From a virus: a DNA stretch of 33,556 nucleotides. Shown here in pieces: positions 27,970 to 33,556 of the stretch. The notes below the pieces were generated by a model, which did not search any database, had not been told where the DNA came from, and worked only from the letters and a program-made list of their open reading frames with translations. Position 1 is the stretch's first letter, and each line of letters begins with the position of its first letter. Both the position numbers and the translations under genes were made by a program. Location: positions 1 to 33,556 of IMG/VR virus record IMGVR_UViG_3300044712_001527; one strand, 5' to 3'.

Positions 27970-28905
27970 CTAGGTCGTGGAGGTCGCCAGCTCGGCGACC
28001 CAGTAGTTGGTGGTCGCGGACGCGCCGACGATGCCGCCCACGTCGAAGCAGCACGTGAGGTCGACGTCGTAGTAGCGCCCCTTCGGGTGCCACTGCACGT
28101 CCATGTTCAGCTCCGACGGGGCCGTGCTCAGCGGGGTGCTGATGTTCTTGTAGGCGATGCCGAGCGCGTCCTGCCCGACCATCATCGCCTTGAGCGTGGT
28201 CGAGGTGATCATGCCGCCGGGCACGCACCAGATGTTGCAGCCGAAGAGCTTGCCGACGAACTGGTCCATCCGCAGGCCCTCGACCGCGCTGTAGCCGGCG
28301 GGCTGCGTCCCGAACTCCTTCATCAGGTTCACCGCCATCGTGTCGGCCATGAGGTGGCCCCACTGGATCGGGTCGATGAACAGGTTGAAGGGCGGGCGGG
28401 CCTTGCCCGTCATGAGCTTCTGGACACCCTGGCGCACGAGGTCGGCGGTCATGGCGTAGGCCCCGCCGATCTCGTTGTTGGAGTGTGCCTCGGTGTAGCA
28501 CGCCGCCCAGGAGACGTTCGCCGCGCTGTCCTCGGCCTGCGCGTAGGACACCGCGGCCTCGTTCACGATCATGGCGAGCGCGTCGATCTCGGACGGGATG
28601 TAGGACTCCCAGCTGAGCTCGAGGGACGACCCGATCAGGACCGGGGTCAGGGTCCGCTTGGTCGGCGTCAGGGCCACCGTGTTGGTGTTGCCGGTGCCGT
28701 CCCACTCGGTCAGGGCGGCGAAGGTGATCGCGTTGCTCTGGAGCAGCGACACGTCCTTGCCCTTGCCGGTGAAGTCGATCACCGAGCGGGGCGACTTCAA
28801 GACCGGACGGAACACCTTCTTCTGGGCGGCCGACTCGACAGTCTGCTGCTCCAGGTAGGAGATGATCGCGTTGGTCATCGTGGTCTTGGTGGTCTCGTTG
28901 GCCAT
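27970..28905 (-). CDS. Major capsid protein (HK97 fold)
   Basis: 311 residues from ATG at 28905; AGGA precedes at suitable distance. Pattern of an N-arm helix (NAIISYLEQQTVESAA), VFRPVLKSPRSVIDFTGKG, the spine-helix region SEIDALAMIVNEAAVSYAQAED, then a PFNLFIDPIQWGHLMAD segment like the A-domain entry (FID/FVNP-type), and a C-terminal strand set. Length, position after the scaffold and lack of an N-terminal protease-linked delta domain are consistent with a scaffold-dependent HK97-fold capsid of the SPP1/P22 style. Confidence 0.85.
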   Translation of the reverse strand: MANETTKTTMTNAIISYLEQQTVESAAQKKVFRPVLKSPRSVIDFTGKGKDVSLLQSNAITFAALTEWDGTGNTNTVALTPTKRTLTPVLIGSSLELSWESYIPSEIDALAMIVNEAAVSYAQAEDSAANVSWAACYTEAHSNNEIGGAYAMTADLVRQGVQKLMTGKARPPFNLFIDPIQWGHLMADTMAVNLMKEFGTQPAGYSAVEGLRMDQFVGKLFGCNIWCVPGGMITSTTLKAMMVGQDALGIAYKNISTPLSTAPSELNMDVQWHPKGRYYDVDLTCCFDVGGIVGASATTNYWVAELATSTT

Positions 28906-28911
28906 GCCTGG

Positions 28912-29154
28912 TTATCCTTTCCTCTTCCACCCGGAGCACTTCGCCCGCCTCATCCGGTCGCGCCCGTCCTGCCCCTCGTTGAACGACTGCGTGGCGAGGA
29001 ATTCACCCGCCCGCCTCGTGTCCTCGGGGGATCCGCTCAGGTACGCGGCCTGCCGGCGCTTGAGTGCCTCCGGGTTCCTGGTCGCCAGCCACTCCGCGTG
29101 CGCATCCCGCACCTCAGACATGCGGCTGGCCTTGTCCTTGCTGTGCCTGCTCAT
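28912..29154 (-). CDS. Small basic protein between scaffold and capsid, 80 aa
   Basis: ATG at 29154 overlaps the scaffold stop (ATGA). Charged and helical (DKASRMSEVRDAHAEWLATRNPEALKR, in two parts), rich in Arg and Lys. The RRAKCSGWKRKG end is basic. Might bind DNA or the scaffold; not recognised. Confidence 0.6.
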   Translation of the reverse strand: MSRHSKDKASRMSEVRDAHAEWLATRNPEALKRRQAAYLSGSPEDTRRAGEFLATQSFNEGQDGRDRMRRAKCSGWKRKG

Positions 29155-29780
29155 GAAATGTCACCGGCCCGGATCGCCCGCTCGATATCGCGGGACATCT
29201 CCGCCCACTCGGAGCCGGAGATCTCCCCGCGCATGCGGCGGGCCCGCGCCTCATCGATCTTGTCCTTGCTCCACTTCGTCGCGATCGAGCCGCGGGACCC
29301 GGGCGCCCCCGTCTGCGACGGCACCTTCGGTTCCTGCTGGGCCCGGGGCTTGTCCGCGAGAGCGGTGGCGATCGCGTCGTCGATGTCGTCGATCGTCGCG
29401 GGGTTCGCCTTGCGCTTGACGGTGTCGATCCAGTCCGGGTCGTAGCCCTGCGCCTGCAGACGCAGCCTCAACTCGGCATCGACCTGGATCGCGGTCAGCT
29501 TCTGCGACCACTCGGCGTCCTTCGCGGCCGCCGCACGCTTCTCCGCCGCCTCGATGGCCTTCTGGGATTCGCTCTTCTGCGCCTCCTCGAACTGGGCCAG
29601 CTTCGCCTGGAGGGCGTCGCGCTCCTCGGCGATCTTCTTGGCGGCCCGGCGCTCGCTGGCCGCGGCGCGGTTGGCGAACTCCTGGGCCTCTTCCCTCGTC
29701 ATGGTCCGCGATTCTCCGGCTGCGGATGTGGCCTGCCCGGCGTCTCCGCCGGTCGGTTCGGTGTTCGTAACGTCAGACAT
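29151..29780 (-). CDS. Scaffolding protein
   Basis: 209 residues from ATG at 29780, six bases after AAGGAG; a GTG 18 bases upstream is less likely. Highly charged coiled coil (about 30-110; EEAQEFANRAAASERRAAKK, ...KRAAAAKDAEWSQK), then a helical domain around DPDWIDTVKRKANPATI and a basic C-terminal helix (DEARARRMRGEISGSEW). This composition and the place just before the capsid gene are the usual signs of a phage scaffold. It guides capsid assembly and exits or is degraded. Confidence 0.82.
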   Translation of the reverse strand: MSDVTNTEPTGGDAGQATSAAGESRTMTREEAQEFANRAAASERRAAKKIAEERDALQAKLAQFEEAQKSESQKAIEAAEKRAAAAKDAEWSQKLTAIQVDAELRLRLQAQGYDPDWIDTVKRKANPATIDDIDDAIATALADKPRAQQEPKVPSQTGAPGSRGSIATKWSKDKIDEARARRMRGEISGSEWAEMSRDIERAIRAGDIS

Positions 29781-29818
29781 CGAAGGCTCCTTGCCCACTG
29801 GTTACCCCCGTGGTCGGG

Positions 29819-30265
29819 TCAGTCGGTCGGCATGATCCAGGCGGAGACGTTCGTGATGGTCGCCCCGCTGGTGTTGGTGATCAGAAGCCGCATGAATGGC
29901 ATGGGCGTGGCAGCCGCCGAGGTGGCGGAGACGCCGAAACCGGGGGCCGTGAACACGCCCCATACCGCGGTGTAGGCCCCTGGAGTGCCGGCGGCCACGA
30001 CCTGCGAGGCCAGCGTGGTCCATGCTCCCGTGCTGTTGCTGATGCTCCCCTGCAACGCGATCGTCACGTCCCCGTTGGAGGTCGCCCCGCGCGTGAACGT
30101 GCACGCCACCGTCACGGGGCCGTTGTTGCTGCTGAAGCAGTACGACGTCGTCAGCGAACTCCCGTTGTTGATGCCGGAATAGTTCTTCATCGTGAGGGCG
30201 CTGGACGCGAACGAGCAGGTCGCCCACGCGAAGCACAGCACCAGGACCAGGATCAGCTTGCGCAT
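29819..30265 (-). CDS. Exported beta-sandwich protein, 148 aa, signal peptide
   Basis: ATG at 30265. Residues 1-20 (MRKLILVLVLCFAWATCSFA) form a Sec signal peptide. The mature part is beta-rich, with VTVACTFTRGATSNGDVTIA, SNSTGAWTTLASQVVA and RLLITNTSGATITNVSAWI, the strand-turn pattern seen in small phage surface domains. It lies between the head morphogenesis gene and the scaffold, a slot where decoration or head proteins are found, but the signal peptide is unexpected. Four bases separate it from the next exported gene, and the two may be paired. Confidence 0.75.
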   Translation of the reverse strand: MRKLILVLVLCFAWATCSFASSALTMKNYSGINNGSSLTTSYCFSSNNGPVTVACTFTRGATSNGDVTIALQGSISNSTGAWTTLASQVVAAGTPGAYTAVWGVFTAPGFGVSATSAAATPMPFMRLLITNTSGATITNVSAWIMPTD

Positions 30266-30269
30266 CGCG

Positions 30270-30740
30270 TCACCTCCCGCCCAGAAGCTGGAACCGGAAC
30301 TTCTTGATCCCCGACGGGGATGCCTGGCTGCCCGAGGAAAGGTCGCGGATCAGGTAGCGGATCCACGGCGCCGGGATGAACGGAGTCTTGGCCGCGAAGT
30401 ACCCGCCCCGGACGTACGTCGAGTCGTAGAGCACCTTGGTGGCGATCGCGCTGGCCGTGGCCGTGCTGTCCTTCGTGGTCCAGTTGACCCCGTCCCGACT
30501 GGTCTGGCAGATGATCGTCACCGTGTCGCAGTAGGCCGACATGATCGGGCGCACCCACGAGTAGTCGCCGATGTAGATCGCGTCGGTGGTGTCCACCAGG
30601 GCCGCAGACCCGGTCTTTCCGACCGCACTGTCGGCGTTCGCCCCGAGGGAGTCGGGGTCGATGCCCACCCCGATGTACCCGGCACTGGCCGGCATCGCCA
30701 GGACGCCCGCGAGTGCCAACATCAGCACCAGATACCTCAT
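30270..30740 (-). CDS. Exported beta-sandwich protein, 156 aa, signal peptide
   Basis: ATG at 30740 overlaps the upstream stop (ATGA); longer in-frame starts would bury the signal peptide. Residues 1-23 (MRYLVLMLALAGVLA then MPASAGYI) are a Sec signal peptide with an AxA cleavage site. Mature part: Asp/Ser/Ala-rich start, then VTIICQTSRDGVNWTTKDS and PWIRYLIRDLSSGSQASPS, the S-x-DG-x-NW and R-Y-x-R-D strands typical of carbohydrate-binding or F5/8C-like beta-sandwiches. It follows the minor head gene. Function unknown. Confidence 0.78.
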   Translation of the reverse strand: MRYLVLMLALAGVLAMPASAGYIGVGIDPDSLGANADSAVGKTGSAALVDTTDAIYIGDYSWVRPIMSAYCDTVTIICQTSRDGVNWTTKDSTATASAIATKVLYDSTYVRGGYFAAKTPFIPAPWIRYLIRDLSSGSQASPSGIKKFRFQLLGGR

Positions 30741-31630
30741 ACGGTGACCTCCTCGCGCGCCTGCGCGAACTTCGGGTTGTCCTGGCCTTCCCACTTCGTC
30801 TCCGCCGGCACCGCCAAGAGCGAGCACCGGCAATTCAGCACGTGGCGCGGGGGCACGCCGTAGGTGCTCGACTCCCACCACTCCAGCGGGTGCGGGCCCT
30901 GCCGCGACGCCTCCCAGCAGATCTGCGACTGGCGGTCGTCCGGCACGCCCACCGAGATGAAGAGCTCCAGCCCGGCTTCCCTGCCCAGGGCGATGCCGGC
31001 GTCCGCGCCGAGCTCGGTGAACTTGGTCCGGGTGAAGGCGCGGGCGAAGTCATCGGTGCTGATCCGGCCCTGGATCTTCAGGCTGCCGAGGTCGTCGGTG
31101 AGGCTCTTCGCCACCTCGGTCCACGAGTCGCCCGTGATCGTGGCCCTCGTGAACCGTGCCTGGACCTGCCGCGCCGTCCGCGTCCACTCGTCGGTCCACT
31201 CGTTGCGCCAGCGCTCGGTGTATCCGCCACTGGTCCGCAGGATGCTCTTGTCCTCGATGGCCCGCTCGAACTGGTCGGCCACGTCCACGATCCGGTCCAC
31301 CGTCCGCGTGTCGAAGGGCGACAGCGCGGAGACCGAGACGAACCGGTCCACCGAGTTCGCCCACACGTCCGGGACGTGCTGCTCCATCGTCCGGAGGAAC
31401 TCGGGATTGCCCTGGGCGATCACCCGCCGGAGCGCCGACTGGAACTGCGCCAGTTGCTCATCCGTGACCGGGCCCTGCCCCGCGGTGATCTCGGCCACGA
31501 TCTTCCGCTCGATGCGGGAGCCCAAGCGGGCCAGCCGGTCTCCGCCCGTGCCGTTGGTCTTCTCCAACTGCCGGCGGTACTTCAGCACGAGCTTCTCTAG
31601 CTCGGCGGCGTTGAGGACGCGGTACTTCAC
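30737..31630 (-). CDS. Phage head morphogenesis protein (Mu F / SPP1 gp7-like)
   Basis: 297 residues from a GTG overlapping the portal stop (GTGA). Helical N-terminal two thirds, then the family core AFTRTKFTELGADAGIALGR, VGVPDDRQSQICWEASRQG and the strongly conserved end YGVPPRHVLNCRCSLLAV (Pro-Pro-x-His...Cys-Arg-Cys). SPP1 gp7 is a minor capsid protein that associates with the portal and affects DNA exit. The intact core and its place after the portal make this assignment secure. Confidence 0.9.
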   Translation of the reverse strand: MKYRVLNAAELEKLVLKYRRQLEKTNGTGGDRLARLGSRIERKIVAEITAGQGPVTDEQLAQFQSALRRVIAQGNPEFLRTMEQHVPDVWANSVDRFVSVSALSPFDTRTVDRIVDVADQFERAIEDKSILRTSGGYTERWRNEWTDEWTRTARQVQARFTRATITGDSWTEVAKSLTDDLGSLKIQGRISTDDFARAFTRTKFTELGADAGIALGREAGLELFISVGVPDDRQSQICWEASRQGPHPLEWWESSTYGVPPRHVLNCRCSLLAVPAETKWEGQDNPKFAQAREEVTV

Positions 31631-33150
31631 GGCCCGTTACCCCCGCCGGGGAGGCTGCCCGGGGCCTGGGTGTAGAGCTCGGTCTTGCGGCCCGGGTCCT
31701 GGAGCGTGCCCAGGACGTTCAGCCCTCCGGAGTCGCCCCCACTGGCCCCATCCGAACCCGCGCCCCCGGACGCATCGGGCCCCGAGGCTCCATACGCCGA
31801 GGCCGCGTCCTCGTCCAGCCGGCGCATGTAGTCATCGAGCGCCGCGCCGTCGTGGTCGTGCCACTTGCGAACGAAGTCCTCGCGGGTCATCAGGGGCGGC
31901 ATCGCCGTCACCATCGAGAAGTCCCGCCGGAACTCCGCGTCCTTGTCGGAGGGCAGGATGTTGGTCGCCCACACGATCTCGGGCTTGCAGTCGCTGCCCG
32001 TGGGGAGCGGGATCCCGTGGGCGGAAGCCACGGCGCACACGGTCCGCACCAGCTCCTTCTCCCAGAACTCGGAGGTCTCGCGGGCCTCCTCCACCACGCT
32101 CGTCATGGGGCGCATCTCGATGGCCAGGGCCAGCCCGCTCGAGGCGGTCCCGCCCTCGACCACGCTCATGGGGATTGACGAGATCTCGAACATGCTCTTC
32201 TTGGACCAATCGATCGTCGCCATGAGCGCGGCGATGTCCGCCCCGGGGTTGATGAACTTCGCGTCCCCCTGGTGCCCCGTGGAGATGGCCCGGCGCGGGC
32301 CCACCGAGATCCGGGAGATGTCCACGCCCGAGAGCACGAGCTGCCCGGCCACCTGCGTCTCGACCAGGACGTCGAGATCGGACAGCCGGTTCAGGATGAC
32401 GTTCTGGATGGTCACGATGTCGCGCAGGTAGGAGAGCCCGTACTCCTCGCCGATCGACGGCCGGGCCGCGAAGTGGACGTACGGGATGCACCCGTAGGGG
32501 TTCGGCCACGGGCCGAGCTCCCCGTCCTCGTTGGGGACCGGGACCCCGTTGTTGTTGACGAGGGTGAACTCGTTGAGATTCCACACCCAGTACAGGGAGG
32601 TGCTCCAGGACTTCCTGCCGTGGGAGCGCGGGTCGGGCCGCTCCTCGAGGAGCTCGATGATCCTCCCGGGGTTGTTCGGGTCCGTGGCGAACCAGATGTT
32701 CCCGGGGTAGACGCTGAAGATCTTCAGCTGCCTGGCGGCCTGCTGCCACGCGACGTTGACCCACCCGTCCCCCAGCACGAACATGCTCTGCGCGTACTTG
32801 CGCTGCTGCAGGTCGAGCCCGCTGGCCTCCAGCACGTCGGCCAGGAGAAGGTTGTCCCCCTCGTCCGCGGGGGCCTTGAGCCGGCGCTGCACGTCGAAGC
32901 CGTAGGTGTTCCGCAGCAGCTCGTCGGCGATCCGGCGCACGTAGTTCGGGTACTCGGCCAGCTGCCGGCGGCGCGCCAGCTCGTCGTCCTCCTCGTCGGG
33001 CTTCCGCAGGATCTTCGAGGCGATCTCGTAGCCGCCCTGGTAGAAGTCCCACAGGAGCTCGTACTGCGCGTCCCGGTTCCGCAGGTTCTGCTCTCGGGCC
33101 TGCGCCAGCCCGCGGGCCACGATCGACGGGGCGAGGGACTCAAACAGCAT
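31627..33150 (-). CDS. Portal protein (SPP1 gp6-like)
   Basis: 507 residues from ATG at 33150, sharing its A with the TerL stop (TGATG); a TTG one codon upstream is possible. Pattern of SPP1-type portals: NYVRRIADELLRNTYGFDV near residue 70, VLGDGWVNVAW, then a later PYGCIPYVHFAARPSIGEEYG with SYLRDIVTIQNVILNRLSDLD, and the stem/crown region with EMRPMTSVVEEARETSEFWEKE. The C-terminus is Gly/Ser/Asp-rich. It forms the dodecameric ring through which DNA enters and leaves the head. Confidence 0.9.
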   Translation of the reverse strand: MLFESLAPSIVARGLAQAREQNLRNRDAQYELLWDFYQGGYEIASKILRKPDEEDDELARRRQLAEYPNYVRRIADELLRNTYGFDVQRRLKAPADEGDNLLLADVLEASGLDLQQRKYAQSMFVLGDGWVNVAWQQAARQLKIFSVYPGNIWFATDPNNPGRIIELLEERPDPRSHGRKSWSTSLYWVWNLNEFTLVNNNGVPVPNEDGELGPWPNPYGCIPYVHFAARPSIGEEYGLSYLRDIVTIQNVILNRLSDLDVLVETQVAGQLVLSGVDISRISVGPRRAISTGHQGDAKFINPGADIAALMATIDWSKKSMFEISSIPMSVVEGGTASSGLALAIEMRPMTSVVEEARETSEFWEKELVRTVCAVASAHGIPLPTGSDCKPEIVWATNILPSDKDAEFRRDFSMVTAMPPLMTREDFVRKWHDHDGAALDDYMRRLDEDAASAYGASGPDASGGAGSDGASGGDSGGLNVLGTLQDPGRKTELYTQAPGSLPGGGNGP

Positions 33151-33556
33151 CAAGCGATCCTCCCGCCGTCCCTGATGGCCCCGGACTGCTTGTGCAGCAT
33201 GTTCACCACGAGGTAGCCGAGCGCGTCGCGGACGTGGTCCACCACGCCGTCCTTCACCGGCTCGTTCTTCTCGCCACTACCGAGGCGCGCCGGCGGATAC
33301 ACCGACGCCTGGAACATGCGGATGGTGCTGGCGCAGGAGGGATCTACCACGATCCTCCGCGTTCCCGCCGCGGACCAGAGTAGATCCCTCATCTTTGCAG
33401 TGCGCCATTCCGGGGACCTGTGGTTGGGTGCCTGGCTGAAAGACACGCGCGCCCAGGGTAGAGCCGCGCCCAGGACGTGCACGTCGTCAATCCCGCTCTG
33501 GATGTTGACCGCGACCCCCGCCGGATCGCATCCGATGAGCCTGATCTCGCCCCCCC
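33150..33556 (-). CDS. terL: Terminase large subunit, C-terminal part (joins 1-1055)
   Basis: This segment carries the end of TerL; its last 127 bases duplicate 1-127. After the join, residues continue through ALPWARVSF to the nuclease end, where KDGVVDHVRDALGYLVVNM carries the H-x-x-DAL motif of TerL nucleases (the third acidic residue). Together with the VYVGIDFGYR and GCDPAGV segments near 100-250 in the other part, this gives an intact RNase H-like nuclease. The stop at 33150 overlaps the portal start. Confidence 0.93.
   Translation of the reverse strand, partial: GGEIRLIGCDPAGVAVNIQSGIDDVHVLGAALPWARVSFSQAPNHRSPEWRTAKMRDLLWSAAGTRRIVVDPSCASTIRMFQASVYPPARLGSGEKNEPVKDGVVDHVRDALGYLVVNMLHKQSGAIRDGGRIA
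33430..33556. repeat. Terminal direct repeat, right copy
   Basis: Exact copy of 1-127; see the left copy. Removing one copy gives the circular 33,429-bp genome. Confidence 0.95.

Noticed and set aside
1-33556. CRISPR arrays, insertion sequences, rRNA or intact tRNA genes
   Set aside because: I looked for regularly spaced repeats, transposase motifs and cloverleaf patterns on both strands and found none that hold up.

Overview
The window is a complete, circularly assembled genome of a small temperate tailed phage (siphovirus layout, Caudoviricetes). Bases 1-127 recur exactly as 33430-33556, so the unique circle is 33,429 bp, and the large terminase gene runs across the join. G+C is roughly two thirds by eye and nearly all genes use GC-rich third positions. 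The host is unknown. Several Sec signal peptides, two lipoprotein-like leaders and an M15 peptidase endolysin fit a bacterial host, possibly a diderm, but nothing identifies a phylum. A 127-bp overlap suggests a metagenomic or short-read assembly.

Layout. A divergent control region (13431-13577) separates two transcription units. To the right, 13578-15878 is a short lysogeny module: a ribbon-helix-helix (RHH) type protein, a small lipoprotein-like protein, a large serine recombinase (integrase) and a doubtful small ORF. To the left, one almost continuous leftward unit runs from a second RHH protein at 13430, through base 1, and on from 33429 down to 16061. Its first half holds a recombination set (PD-(D/E)XK nuclease, SSB-like OB protein, Rad50/SbcC-like ATPase), an accessory stretch of very small membrane, zinc-ribbon and coiled-coil proteins with a HigA-like protein (5.6-9.0 kb), a VRR-NUC nuclease, a primase-helicase and a Mor-like putative late activator. 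A 205-bp non-coding segment with direct repeats (1420-1624) precedes the late genes. These follow in order: small and large terminase, portal, Mu-F/SPP1-gp7-like head protein, two exported beta-rich proteins, scaffold, major capsid protein, connector and completion proteins, tail tube, probable chaperones, a short tape measure, distal tail, tail hub, an exported fibre-like protein, and a lysis group (EF-hand/TM protein, M15 endolysin, exported Cys-rich protein, two-TM holin-like protein). The two units converge at 15879-16060, which holds a GC-rich hairpin.

Genes are packed with 1-, 4- or 8-base stop/start overlaps (TGATG, ATGA, GTGA), so translational coupling is probably general. The features that stand out most are: a likely genetic switch built from two divergent RHH genes, one apparently on a leaderless transcript; a strongly base-paired element of about 235 nt embedded in the 5' half of the HigA-like gene; a cassette of 32-101 residue membrane and zinc-ribbon proteins containing a duplicated PWFYF/CxxC domain; three signal-peptide proteins inside the virion operon; and a canonical EF-hand loop on a small lysis-region membrane protein. 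All function calls rest on reading the sequence; no database search was possible.
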